From Granulosicoccaceae bacterium (GTDB lineage Bacteria; Pseudomonadota; Gammaproteobacteria; Granulosicoccales; Granulosicoccaceae), in assembly GCA_020629835.1 (NCBI GenBank), contig JAHDCO010000011.1:1-64000 (forward strand): a DNA stretch of 64,000 bases. The letters run 5' to 3'. Below, one piece after another: positions 9,238 to 17,336 of this stretch. The translations under genes and the position numbers were made by a program. Positions within the stretch are counted from its first letter, which is position 1. Every line of letters begins with the position of its first letter. The notes beneath the pieces were generated by a model. It searched no databases, was not told where the DNA came from, and worked only from the letters and a program-made list of their open reading frames with translations.

Positions 9238-10392
9238 ATGTCCTTGTCAGCACCTGATGCCCGACCCGATGCCGAGGCAGATGTCCAAGCAGATGTCCAA
9301 CCGGATGCCCTGGCAAATGCCTCGCGGATAACCGTACCTGACGTACGCGCAGCTCATGGTCCGCCACTGTTCACTGCCGGTTTTAAAGTTCAACCGGCCG
9401 ATTTTCAAGTGGACGAAGTTCTGCCATTTTCTTTTACCGGTGACGGTGAACATCTTTACTTGCGTTTGACGAAAACAGATCGCAACACCGGTGATGTGAT
9501 TAAAGCGTTAAAACGTTGTTACCAGGTTGCGCAAAAAGACATCGGTGCTGCCGGCCTAAAGGATCGTCACGCGGTAACCACGCAATGGTTCAGTGTTCGA
9601 ACACCGCAGGATGCAACTCCATTAACGCAGTGGTTAGCCTCGCCTGATGCGCCACCGTTTGAATTGGCCGAAGCGCATCGACATCAAAAAAAGCTTCGTA
9701 CCGGGGCACACAGTGCCAATAGATTTGTGATTACTTTACGTGATGTGTCGATGCTCGATTCGAGTGCGGCAGAGTTTGAAAACAGAATACAAACCCTTAT
9801 TAACAACGGCTTTCCGAACTACTATGGGCCACAACGCTTTGGACGTCATGGTGCCAATTTAACGCAGGCTTACCAATGGCTTTGTGCCGGTAAAAAACCT
9901 GGCTCATTGGCGCGTGATAAGCGCAGTTTGTATTTGTCTGCGGTTCGAAGTGCTGCGTTTAACCGGGTTGTGGCGTCGCGAGTTGAGTGCGGCAGTTGGA
10001 ATGAGCTGCGCGCAGGGGAGGCGTGTTCGTTAAACGGTTCTAACAGTGTCTTTACGCTGCAGCCTGCTGATCGTGAAGGCGCGATGAAGCGTCTTGACGA
10101 CCACGACATACACCCGACAGCACCGCTCATTGGCTATGGGGAATGGGTATCTGTTGGCGATGCGCGTGCGCAGGATGAAACGGTCTTACTTCAGGATTCG
10201 TACTACCCCGAATTGCTCCGCTCACTTAAGTTACTTAAGGTGGAAGCATCGCAACGAGCAACACGCGCGCTATGCACGGACTTAACGTTTGATTGGCAGG
10301 ACAACAGTACGGTAAAGCTCTGCGTTACGCTTGCGCCTGGTGTGTTTGCAACTACCTTGTTAAACGAACTGTTTCAGGAGGATAACCAATGA
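9238..10392 (+). CDS. truD: tRNA pseudouridine(13) synthase TruD
   Basis: TruD converts uridine 13 of tRNA-Glu to pseudouridine. The catalytic motif GLKDRHAVTTQWFS carries the active-site aspartate, and FQVDEVLPFSFTGDGEH, ANRFVITLRDV and NYYGPQRFGRHG are family signatures. The first 35 residues are an Asp/Ala/Val-rich extension (DVQADVQPDALANAS) encoded by imperfect GATGYC-rich repeats, before conserved sequence begins at about PLFTAGFKVQP; a later start is possible but no better ATG is seen. The stop overlaps the djlA start in ATGA, implying coupled translation. Confidence 0.95.
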   Translation: MSLSAPDARPDAEADVQADVQPDALANASRITVPDVRAAHGPPLFTAGFKVQPADFQVDEVLPFSFTGDGEHLYLRLTKTDRNTGDVIKALKRCYQVAQKDIGAAGLKDRHAVTTQWFSVRTPQDATPLTQWLASPDAPPFELAEAHRHQKKLRTGAHSANRFVITLRDVSMLDSSAAEFENRIQTLINNGFPNYYGPQRFGRHGANLTQAYQWLCAGKKPGSLARDKRSLYLSAVRSAAFNRVVASRVECGSWNELRAGEACSLNGSNSVFTLQPADREGAMKRLDDHDIHPTAPLIGYGEWVSVGDARAQDETVLLQDSYYPELLRSLKLLKVEASQRATRALCTDLTFDWQDNSTVKLCVTLAPGVFATTLLNELFQEDNQ

Positions 10393-11279
10393 TTTGGGGG
10401 AAACTGCTGGGCGGGGTGTTCGGCTTTATGGTCGGGGGGCCGCTGGGTGCAGCCATTGGAGCAGCCTTAGGTCATCAATTTGATAAGGGGTTGGTTGCTG
10501 CGGCCTTACCTGCGCCTGATACCTGGCAAGAAGAGTCCATGGCGCCCGGTGATGCCGATCGAGTCAAACTCGGTTTTTTCAGTTCTGCGTTTGCGGTGAT
10601 GGGCCATGTTGCCAAAGCCGATGGCCGGGTGGACCCATCAGAAATCGCGCTGGCTGAAAACGTTATGGCGTCGATGGAATTAACACCCGAGCTTCGCGAT
10701 GCCGCGATCAAGTTATTTAATCAAGGTAAGCAACCCGAGTTTGAGTTGCGCCCGATTGTTTTGCAGTTCCGACAAGAGTGTCAACGGCGAACAAACTTGT
10801 ATCGCTTGTTTATGGAGATACAAATTCAAGCGGCGCTCGCCGATGGGGTAATCCGAAAAGAAGAACACGCAGTGCTACTTGAAATTGCACACGTTCTAGG
10901 GTTCCCGGCGCATATCTTTGATCAGCTTGTCTCGTTGGTCAGTGCCAGTATGGGGATTCCCCCGTCGCACGCCTATGAGGAAACCGATGGCGTTAACCCC
11001 CGGCAACGGCACCAGCGGCGCCAAGGACATCAGCGACAACGCACACGCACTCAAGAGTCGAACACAATCTCGGTGAGTGACGCTGAAAAAGTGCTGGGCG
11101 TGACAGCCGCTGACGATATGGCGACTGTTAAACGCGCTTACCGACGGTTAATGAGTCAGCATCATCCGGATAAGCTGATTGCGAAGGGCTTACCTGAAGA
11201 GATGATTCGTGTGGCGACCGATAAGTCGCAGAACATTCGAAAAGCGTACGACACGATCAAAGCGGCTCGCGGTAGCTAG
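10389..11279 (+). CDS. djlA: Membrane-anchored DnaJ-like co-chaperone DjlA
   Basis: DjlA is a type III J-domain protein that stimulates DnaK ATPase at the inner membrane. The N-terminal glycine-rich helix (GKLLGGVFGFMVGGPLGAAI) is the membrane anchor with the dimerising glycine pattern of the family. A TerB-like helical domain follows (AVMGHVAKADGRVDPSEIALAE, about residues 60-180), then a basic linker, and a C-terminal J domain with the essential HPD in MSQHHPDKL. The gene overlaps truD by four bases. Its last 90 bases are antisense to the 3' end of the convergent S8 protease gene. Confidence 0.95.
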   Translation: MIWGKLLGGVFGFMVGGPLGAAIGAALGHQFDKGLVAAALPAPDTWQEESMAPGDADRVKLGFFSSAFAVMGHVAKADGRVDPSEIALAENVMASMELTPELRDAAIKLFNQGKQPEFELRPIVLQFRQECQRRTNLYRLFMEIQIQAALADGVIRKEEHAVLLEIAHVLGFPAHIFDQLVSLVSASMGIPPSHAYEETDGVNPRQRHQRRQGHQRQRTRTQESNTISVSDAEKVLGVTAADDMATVKRAYRRLMSQHHPDKLIAKGLPEEMIRVATDKSQNIRKAYDTIKAARGS

Positions 11280-13091
11280 CGCTTTTCGTCGTAGGCCAAC
11301 AATCGCCGCACTTAATAGCATCAGTAGCAACGGGTCTTTACCCACCTGGTGCGCGTGCGCGGGGACAACTGTACAACCCAGCGGGGTGTTTGCAATACCG
11401 GACACATCGTCGTTCAACGAACCGGCAAGTTCAGGCTCTGAACCGACCGAATCGTTGAACGCTTCGGTTTGATCTCTGGTGGCTGGCACTTCATAGGCAA
11501 CGGCGGTTCGTACCGCGTGATGTGTGTTTAACATGCCAGCACCACAGGTGGTGGTATCGCACGGGGCGGCAAAGCGAACTTCCCAATCGTGTGGGAAAGG
11601 CGCGGCGCTGGTTAGCAACAATTCTGTCAGCTGTTGAGCGCTAAGGCCTGGCTGCACGCTACGCATCAACGCTAAGGTACCGCTGACCAACGGTGCGGCC
11701 ACACTGGTTCCGGATACGGTTTTCCATGTGTTGATTCCGATGTCATCTATAGCGCCAGAGTGGGTGGCCACATCAACCCCAAACGCACTGGGGAATCGCG
11801 TGCCGCCAGGTGCAGCGATGTCGGCATCCTGACCGTAGTTACTGTAGCCGGCTAGATAACCTGCCTCATCGGTGGCTGCTACCCCGAGCACGTTATGGCA
11901 TTGCGCAGGGGATGAGGGGTAGTCGCGCGTGTTTCTGCCTTGATTACCCACGGCAGACACAACGATGGCACCGGCGCTTACCGCATCATTGATGGCGGCT
12001 TGATCCATGGCGCTGCATGTGTCGTTCATACCCAGGCTCAAATTGATGATGTGAGCAGGGTGAGGATTGTCAGGCAAAGCCGGGTCCTGCACACCGGCTG
12101 CCCAGCGAATGGCATCGAGTAAATCTGAGCGATGACCACCGCAGCGCCCGATGGCGCGCACCGGCAGAATGCTCGCTTGCCAATCGATCCCTGCCAGGCC
12201 AACGCCATCATTCGCATTGGCAGCAATCAATGAGGCAACACCTGTCCCGTGCCAGGTGCTGCTGCTGCTCGCGCATGGGATATTCAAAGCCGTTAGTTGT
12301 TCGGCCAGTTCAGCACTGGCACCATCACCCGGGTCGGTAGGGTCTGGATCACGGCCATCGCCGTCATTACTTCTGGCAAACACCAAATCCAAAGGCACCT
12401 GGTGGTTGATATGGCCGCTGGTGGCATCGTGGAAGCCTGAAACAAAATCGTACCCCGGCAACAGCCGACCGGTAAGGTCAGGGTGGTCCGGTCGTACGCC
12501 TGTGTCGATGACGGCAATCACGGTATCTTGCGAGCCATGGGTAATTTGCCAGGCACCGACCGCGTCAATCGAAGCAGCGTGGGTGATGTCATCGTGCAGC
12601 TGCCACTGTTGGTGGAACATGGGGTCGTCGGGATTACTGGGCTCATCCGCCAATGGCGCAAGTAGCGCAGGCGCTAATGAATCGGTACGGCCCGTTGAGC
12701 TCTGACTGACAGAGACCCAGCTATCGGATTCGAAGTGCTGGATAACACCTTGCGCTTTTAACCGAGCCAGAGCATTCGATGTTTCCTGTGCTGAGGCCTG
12801 TGATTCCAAAACCCAGGCGTTGCCGGACATGCGGCGGATCCAACGAACGTTTGGCGGTAATTTGGCGGTGATTTGTTCGGTTAGTGTAGATTCCTCAATG
12901 GATTCGGCTGGGCCTAACGACACGATGTAACGCGTGGGGGATTGGAATGATGAATCGTACGGTGAATCGTGGAGCGGCAGGTGAAACAGCGCCTGCGGCA
13001 TCAACGTGAAGTAGGTAGCCACGCAAAGCGTACCCAGCTTCTGGGTTACTGAAGACGTTGCTCTGAATTGCGGTGGTACGGCGGGTAACAC
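11190..13091 (-). CDS. Secreted subtilisin-like (S8) serine protease with CTERM-like tail
   Basis: The catalytic triad is present: Asp in VIAVIDTGVRPDHPD, His in WHGTGVASLIAAN, Ser in SGTSVAAPLVSG; the oxyanion Asn is in SAVGNQGRN. A propeptide-like domain (about residues 50-120) precedes NPDDPMFHQQWQL, the usual start of the mature enzyme in this group. Near the C-terminus GCTVVPAHAHQ is followed by KDPLLLMLLSAAIVGLRRK, a Cys / hydrophobic / Arg pattern like a surface-sorting CTERM signal; about 31 more residues follow, which is unusual for such signals. The start is unsure: GTG at 13091 has no clear ribosome binding site, the signal peptide-like stretch begins near residue 17, and a strong ribosome site with an in-frame ATG lies upstream at 13181 but is cut off by a TGA. 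Confidence 0.88.
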   Translation of the reverse strand: MLPAVPPQFRATSSVTQKLGTLCVATYFTLMPQALFHLPLHDSPYDSSFQSPTRYIVSLGPAESIEESTLTEQITAKLPPNVRWIRRMSGNAWVLESQASAQETSNALARLKAQGVIQHFESDSWVSVSQSSTGRTDSLAPALLAPLADEPSNPDDPMFHQQWQLHDDITHAASIDAVGAWQITHGSQDTVIAVIDTGVRPDHPDLTGRLLPGYDFVSGFHDATSGHINHQVPLDLVFARSNDGDGRDPDPTDPGDGASAELAEQLTALNIPCASSSSTWHGTGVASLIAANANDGVGLAGIDWQASILPVRAIGRCGGHRSDLLDAIRWAAGVQDPALPDNPHPAHIINLSLGMNDTCSAMDQAAINDAVSAGAIVVSAVGNQGRNTRDYPSSPAQCHNVLGVAATDEAGYLAGYSNYGQDADIAAPGGTRFPSAFGVDVATHSGAIDDIGINTWKTVSGTSVAAPLVSGTLALMRSVQPGLSAQQLTELLLTSAAPFPHDWEVRFAAPCDTTTCGAGMLNTHHAVRTAVAYEVPATRDQTEAFNDSVGSEPELAGSLNDDVSGIANTPLGCTVVPAHAHQVGKDPLLLMLLSAAIVGLRRKALATASRFDRVVRFSNVLRLIGRHTNHLFR

Positions 13092-13121
13092 GCTGGGGGC
13101 CTGGCGTTTTGTGTACCGAGG

Positions 13122-13181
13122 TCAATGCAATTCCCAACCCAAACTGCGTCTCCAGCGTGCCTGCGTTTCGCTTTTTAGCAT
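13122..13181 (-). other. Strong RBS and 19-codon frame upstream of the S8 protease, ending in TGA
   Basis: GGAGG at 13191-13187 lies five bases before an ATG at 13181. The frame has 19 sense codons (MLKSETQARWRRSLGWELH), then TGA at 13124-13122. It is in phase with the protease frame, which continues without another stop through the GTG at 13091. It may be the true start interrupted by a nonsense change, or a short leader peptide. Confidence 0.4.
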
Positions 13182-13235
13182 TACAACCTCCGTGTCAACG
13201 ACGGACACGGGGGTTCACGCTTGGGCTTTTATCGT

Positions 13236-13751
13236 TTACTCGATTAAGCGGGGCATCAATTGCACCAGATTGCATGGCTTTGTTCTGGCATCCAGTTGTT
13301 CTGATATGAGCTTCTCCCACGCCATGCGGCAAGCGCCCGCGGAGCCCGGTAGCACGAACACAAACGTACGGTTAGCTACGCCGGCTAAGGTTCTGGATTG
13401 CAAGGTGGAAGTTTTGATGTCGTCGTAAGACAACACGCGGAACATCTCGCCGAAGCCGTCGATGATTTTATCGAGCAGAGGCGTGACCGCTTCAGGCGTA
13501 CCATCGCGGCCGGTGATGCCGGTTCCCCCGGTGGTTAGGACCACGTCAACCAGAGGGTCTGCGATCCACCGAGACACCACCGCGCGAATGGCGTAGATAT
13601 CGTCTTTGACCAACGCTTTTTCCACATTTTGGTGGCCCGCCTGGGTTAAGGCCTCGACCAGTCGTTTGCCCGATACGTCTTCGGCCTCGGTGCGGGTGTC
13701 AGAAATCGTCAATACGGCGATATTGAGTGGCTTGAATTCGGCGTCGGCCAT
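13236..13751 (-). CDS. moaB: Molybdenum cofactor biosynthesis protein MoaB
   Basis: MoaB-family proteins bind molybdopterin and, in this family, are linked to its adenylylation during molybdenum cofactor synthesis. The 171 residues contain [25 protein letters not shown] with the conserved GGTG loop, and the C-terminal [18 protein letters not shown]. The length matches E. coli MoaB (170). No other mo genes are adjacent, so it is transcribed alone or with the downstream protease; about 55 bases separate its stop from the upstream GGAGG of that gene. Confidence 0.93.
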   Translation of the reverse strand: MADAEFKPLNIAVLTISDTRTEAEDVSGKRLVEALTQAGHQNVEKALVKDDIYAIRAVVSRWIADPLVDVVLTTGGTGITGRDGTPEAVTPLLDKIIDGFGEMFRVLSYDDIKTSTLQSRTLAGVANRTFVFVLPGSAGACRMAWEKLISEQLDARTKPCNLVQLMPRLIE

Positions 13752-13811
13752 AACAGTTCTTCTCTTGGGTTACCTGATTGTGAGAGCCAGTTGCAGTAGT
13801 ATGCGCCGCCT

Positions 13812-14621
13812 ATGGCTGAACGTTTACAAAAAATTCTTGCGAATACCGGTTTGGGCTCACGACGTCAGTTGGAAGCCCTGATTGCCGCCGGTGGGGTTCG
13901 CCTAAATGGTGTTACGGCTAAATTAGGCGACCGAGCCAATGCGGACGACGATTTGGTGGTTGATGGGCGTTTCTACCGAGTGGTATCGGATGAAAAGTCC
14001 ACGCGTCGAGTTATTGCCTACCACAAGCCCGTCGGTGAGGTGACCTCCCGCAAAGACCCCGAAGGACGAAAGACGGTCTTTGATCGATTACCAAACCTGC
14101 ATAACAATCGGTGGGTGAGCATCGGTCGCCTCGATATCAATACGTTAGGTTTGTTGCTTCTGACCAACGATGGTCAGTTGGCCAATGCCTTTATGCACCC
14201 TTCGAGTGAAATCATTCGTGAGTACGCCGTGCGCATCAACGGCAACGTGTCCGATGAAATGCTGGAACGGTTACGAAACGGCGTTGAATTGGACGATGGC
14301 TTAGCTAAATTTGACCGCTTGGCCGACGAGGGTGGTGAAGGGGTGAACCGTTGGTTTCGAGTGACGGTAAAGGAAGGTCGAAATCGACTGGTACGCCGAC
14401 TGTGGGAATCGCAAGACGTTCAGGTCAGTCGGTTAATTCGTACCCGCTATGGACCGGTGGCGTTACCGAAGTGGTTGCCCCGAGGCAAGGTGCATGAGTT
14501 AACCCCCAAGGATGTTGAAGAGTTGGCGAAAGTCGCCAAGTTGCCTTCGAAACCTACAGATAATCTGCGTGCGGTACCCGTTCATCCCCGGCACCGACGT
14601 AAATCGCGCAAGCGACGCTAG
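13812..14621 (+). CDS. rluB: 23S rRNA pseudouridine(2605) synthase RluB
   Basis: RluB isomerises uridine 2605 of 23S rRNA. An S4-like RNA-binding domain at the N-terminus (ERLQKILANTGLGSRRQLE) precedes the RsuA/RluB-type catalytic domain: YHKPVGEVTSRKDPEGRKTVFDRLP, then GRLDINTLGLLLLTNDG with the catalytic aspartate, and VKEGRNRLVRRLWES. It aligns with E. coli RluB from start to about residue 245. The C-terminal tail is very basic (RHRRKSRKRR), as in many RluB proteins. The gene diverges from moaB and is followed after 19 bases by the DUF1820 gene, probably in one transcript. Confidence 0.95.
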   Translation: MAERLQKILANTGLGSRRQLEALIAAGGVRLNGVTAKLGDRANADDDLVVDGRFYRVVSDEKSTRRVIAYHKPVGEVTSRKDPEGRKTVFDRLPNLHNNRWVSIGRLDINTLGLLLLTNDGQLANAFMHPSSEIIREYAVRINGNVSDEMLERLRNGVELDDGLAKFDRLADEGGEGVNRWFRVTVKEGRNRLVRRLWESQDVQVSRLIRTRYGPVALPKWLPRGKVHELTPKDVEELAKVAKLPSKPTDNLRAVPVHPRHRRKSRKRR

Positions 14622-14640
14622 TGATTGGAATAGCCCATTT

Positions 14641-14979
14641 ATGAGTCAGGATCATTTGTACCGAGTACGCTTCATCAATCAGGATAAGGTGTACGAAATC
14701 TACGCAAAGTCTGTTTTTCAAGGCGAGCTGTACGGCTTTGTGATCATCGAAGAGCTGGTGTTCGATACCAAAACAACAGTAGTTGTTGACCCATCTGAGG
14801 AAAAACTGAAATCAGAATTTGAAGGCGTGCAGCAGACGATCCTGCCGATGCACTCTATCGTTCGAATCGATGCCGTGGAGCAGCGCGGCACAGCCCGTAT
14901 TACTGAATTCGATGGCAGTAAAGTCACGCCATTTCCGTCGACGATTTACACGCCATCCGGTGGCGATGGAAAAGGCTAA
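14641..14979 (+). CDS. DUF1820 family protein
   Basis: This is a 112-residue cytoplasmic protein of unknown function. LYRVRFINQDKVYEIYAK, FGGELYGF-like VFQGELYGFVIIEELVF, the TVVVDPSEEKLKSEF stretch and MHSIVRIDAVEQRG are typical of DUF1820, a small family of gammaproteobacteria. The start was placed at 14641 because the conserved family N-terminus (MSQDHLYRVRF) begins exactly there. It follows rluB by 19 bases. No catalytic residues or metal ligands stand out. Confidence 0.9.
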   Translation: MSQDHLYRVRFINQDKVYEIYAKSVFQGELYGFVIIEELVFDTKTTVVVDPSEEKLKSEFEGVQQTILPMHSIVRIDAVEQRGTARITEFDGSKVTPFPSTIYTPSGGDGKG

Positions 14980-15096
14980 ATTCCGTCAGCATATGCGGCA
15001 CCGTTGGCCGGTACGCGAAGAAAAGTAATCGCAGCAGCTAACTTTCTTGATTCTGGCGCACCGGTAAGGCCGCAGATTAGATAAACTAGCGCACAC

Positions 15097-15188
15097 GGAG
15101 AGGTGGCCGAGTGGTCGAAGGCGCCAGCCTGGAAAGTTGGTATACGGGGTAACTCGTATCGAGGGTTCGAATCCCTCTCTCTCCGCCA
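15097..15188 (+). tRNA. tRNA-Ser (anticodon GGA)
   Basis: The gene has a long variable arm as expected for serine, an anticodon loop CTGGAAA giving GGA, a T arm GAGGGTTCGAATCCCTC, a 7-base acceptor stem (GGAGAGG with TCTCTCC, one G-T pair), discriminator G and an encoded CCA. It reads UCC and UCU codons. Confidence 0.97.
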
Positions 15189-15486
15189 TTTCTACACTTC
15201 CTCGTCACTAAGCCGTGCAACACCTCAACGGGATACGCTAGATCAGAAGTCTAGAGTCCCGCCAGCAGCGGCATCTTGGGCGCTACTCGCCGGAGAATGT
15301 CAATCTGGTTCTTTGCCGAAGAATCCCACCAAAAATTTATAGGCTTTGAGGCTTGTGGGAAACAGCGCCGTGAGTCTAATCATGTCGTGAAGATCTCCTG
15401 CTACACGCCGGCGCTTTGAATACCCCATGTTTCGTCATAACAAACCAATGCGTTTTGTTACGTTGAAAAAAATCCGGTCCAGATAT
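15189..15486. other. Intergenic region after tRNA-Ser with a short minus-strand frame
   Basis: There is no established gene. On the minus strand an ATG at 15383, with GGAG eleven bases upstream, opens a 27-codon frame (MIRLTALFPTSLKAYKFLVG...) closed by TGA at 15302-15300; the same phase continues open for a further 18 codons to 15243. An imperfect CTAGA/TCTAG inverted repeat lies at about 15239-15255. I see no copy of the tRNA 3' end that could mark an attachment site. Confidence 0.35.
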
Positions 15487-15948
15487 TTATAACGGTCCAC
15501 AGTCAAATATCTCTGCACTCGATGCAGGTGGATAAGAGGGTATTTCCGCCGAATGACATGAGTAAGTTGTTATCGGTGATCTATTACTCGAGTTGAGTAC
15601 GTTCTGACTGTAAGTGTAATAATGTACGTTGCTCTGGCGTACAGTGTAGCTAAACCATAAAATGGAATTTGTATTGACAAATTCGAATAGGTAATGACCA
15701 AACGCCGAACCACTATTTGCCAGTGCATTGTGCAGACAGGTTGTCGTTTCCGGATTTGATTGTGATTCGAAACCTTTGGTGATATCGGATTGTCCACATG
15801 ATAAAGAATCGGTGCCAATGCGCTTTTCTATATGAGTCCTGTATTCGCTCATAGTGACTAGATTGCTTTCATCGGGCGTATAACATCCAAATACAAATGC
15901 ACATAGAACCGATGTGGGAACTAGAAGTATACTGCTCTTCAGTTTCAT
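15487..15948 (-). CDS. Hypothetical lipoprotein
   Basis: I do not recognise this 153-residue protein. The ATG at 15948 gives a lipoprotein signal (MKLKSSILLVPTSVLCAFVFGC) with the lipobox FVFGC. The mature part is small, Ser/Thr/Asn/Tyr-rich, with five further cysteines (for example SLSCGQ, TTCLHN, YSCHS, FDCGPL), which suggests disulfide bonding in the periplasm. Base composition is AT-richer than in flanking genes. The C-terminal IFDCGPL resembles the C-terminal IYDCWP of the other lipoprotein at 16324, hinting that the two may share a domain. Confidence 0.6.
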   Translation of the reverse strand: MKLKSSILLVPTSVLCAFVFGCYTPDESNLVTMSEYRTHIEKRIGTDSLSCGQSDITKGFESQSNPETTTCLHNALANSGSAFGHYLFEFVNTNSILWFSYTVRQSNVHYYTYSQNVLNSSNRSPITTYSCHSAEIPSYPPASSAEIFDCGPL

Positions 15949-16323
15949 TGATATAACCCGTGTGCTCATCCATCTGAACGGAATTTAAACAATGAACTTT
16001 AGGCTGACTAACCAAAAGCCCAGTCTGCCTCCTTTTTTTGTTTTTTGCATTAACGATCTGCCAAAAGCGGTTTTCTTATAGTGGGCAGAAACTTTTAATG
16101 CTGCAATTGTTGGCTGTCGAAACCTTATAAATGAGTCATTAGACCTCACCAACGTCAAATGCATTGATAAGCTGATAAAAGAGGATCAATTTTAAGATGG
16201 TATGGCGAATTCGCTGTCATTGTATTGTCAACATTTCGGCTACCAACTGCGTAATTTTTTCAGTTGGAGACGGCTGAGTGCAAGTAAGTTTCAATCGACG
16301 CTTTTCCTAGACGGTACTTCTCA
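15949..16323. other. AT-rich divergent region between two lipoprotein genes
   Basis: This 375-base region has several T-runs and no supported gene. It must contain the promoters of the two divergent lipoprotein genes. A Pho-box-like site at 16214-16231 is listed separately. Confidence 0.5.
16214..16231 (+). promoter_or_regulatory. Candidate Pho box upstream of META-like lipoprotein
   Basis: The site reads CTGTCAT-TGTA-TTGTCAA: a perfect first half-site, a 4-base spacer, and a second half retaining the TGTCA core 11 bases on. It is oriented toward the lipoprotein gene 93 bases downstream. The -10 region (TACCAA at 16241-16246) is poor. Confidence 0.4.
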
Positions 16324-17256
16324 ATGAAATTCCTCACATGTTTTATGGTGGTAGGTTCGTTGTGTTTGTCTGGTTGTACCTCTGGAGATTCAGTACAACC
16401 CACTGATATGGACGAAGCGGTTGGTTTAATACAAGCACAACAGTACGGTAAATTAATTCATGGCTCTTGGACAATCGCGTCTTACTCAACAGCTAACGGT
16501 GAATTTGTTGAGGTAACCCCAGATAGCGAGTTCAATTTTATGATCAATTTTCCAAACGAATTTACAGGTAAGGCCAGCGGAAAATTGAATTGCGGCTATT
16601 TCTCAGGTGATTATTCGACGGAAGAAAATGTACTCACGATTGACTTGAAACCCGTTAAGGGAGCATCGTGTACACAACCCCAAAACGATCTAAGCGCCAT
16701 CGTGGAATCGTTACTATTAGCTAGCGACTCCAGTTTGTTAGTTTTATCAAGCGAAAACTTGAATACGCTATCGCTAGCGAACGGACATAATCAATCGATT
16801 ATTCTTCGCAAAGCTTACGGTGAGTCTGCAACTCGGAATATAGATTTCAGCTTATTGTTGACCGGCAGCTTATATGCCCACAGTGAAAACAGTAATAGTG
16901 AAAGCCGTTATTTAATCATTCAAAACCAAGCCGAACTACTCCAACTCTATGATTCGACGCTTAACTGCGAACTGTGTGTGTATGGATCTCCACCGCCGGT
17001 AAATTTCACAGAGATGAGCGTGGTTTTTTTAGCATCAGCACGGCAAGGGGGTGTGGAGGCTGGGATTGAAATTGCTAATGTCATAATGGACAAAGAAGAA
17101 AACCGTGTGATTGTGGATGTTCTGAGACCCACAGTATCAGCAGAATGCCCCGTAGCCGGTGCGGAATTCCAACCCTTTGCCATTTATCAAGTTAGAACGA
17201 GAGCGGATGTCTTTAATTTTATTGAAAGAACTGAAATCTATGATTGTTGGCCGTAG
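16324..17256 (+). CDS. Lipoprotein with META/HslJ-like domain
   Basis: The signal MKFLTCFMVVGSLCLSGC ends in a good lipobox (LSGC, Cys18). Residues about 45-165 look like a META (HslJ-like) domain: HGSWTIASYS, then a beta-rich stretch with ASGKLNCGYFSGDY and VLTIDLKPVKGASC, matching the G-N-F-G-Y / T-C pattern of that fold. The second half (about 175-310) is not recognised and has four cysteines, ending EIYDCWP. META domains occur in heat-shock or envelope-stress lipoproteins of unclear function. The gene is alone, AT-richer than its surroundings, and has a candidate Pho box upstream. Confidence 0.7.
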   Translation: MKFLTCFMVVGSLCLSGCTSGDSVQPTDMDEAVGLIQAQQYGKLIHGSWTIASYSTANGEFVEVTPDSEFNFMINFPNEFTGKASGKLNCGYFSGDYSTEENVLTIDLKPVKGASCTQPQNDLSAIVESLLLASDSSLLVLSSENLNTLSLANGHNQSIILRKAYGESATRNIDFSLLLTGSLYAHSENSNSESRYLIIQNQAELLQLYDSTLNCELCVYGSPPPVNFTEMSVVFLASARQGGVEAGIEIANVIMDKEENRVIVDVLRPTVSAECPVAGAEFQPFAIYQVRTRADVFNFIERTEIYDCWP

Positions 17257-17336
17257 AATATTAGTAGGAGTTACCACCAAAGCTTATGCGTTTTTTTGGA
17301 TAACTAGGTTGAACTATTGTTAACGGATAATCGTCG

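Noticed and set aside
13122-15383. Reassignment of TGA as a sense codon in this organism, given several in-frame TGA codons
   Set aside because: Many genes here end normally at TGA (for example the GAPDH and rseB genes), so it works as a stop.
15097-17336. A prophage or integrative island anchored at tRNA-Ser
   Set aside because: No integrase, no duplicate of the tRNA 3' end and no phage genes are seen.
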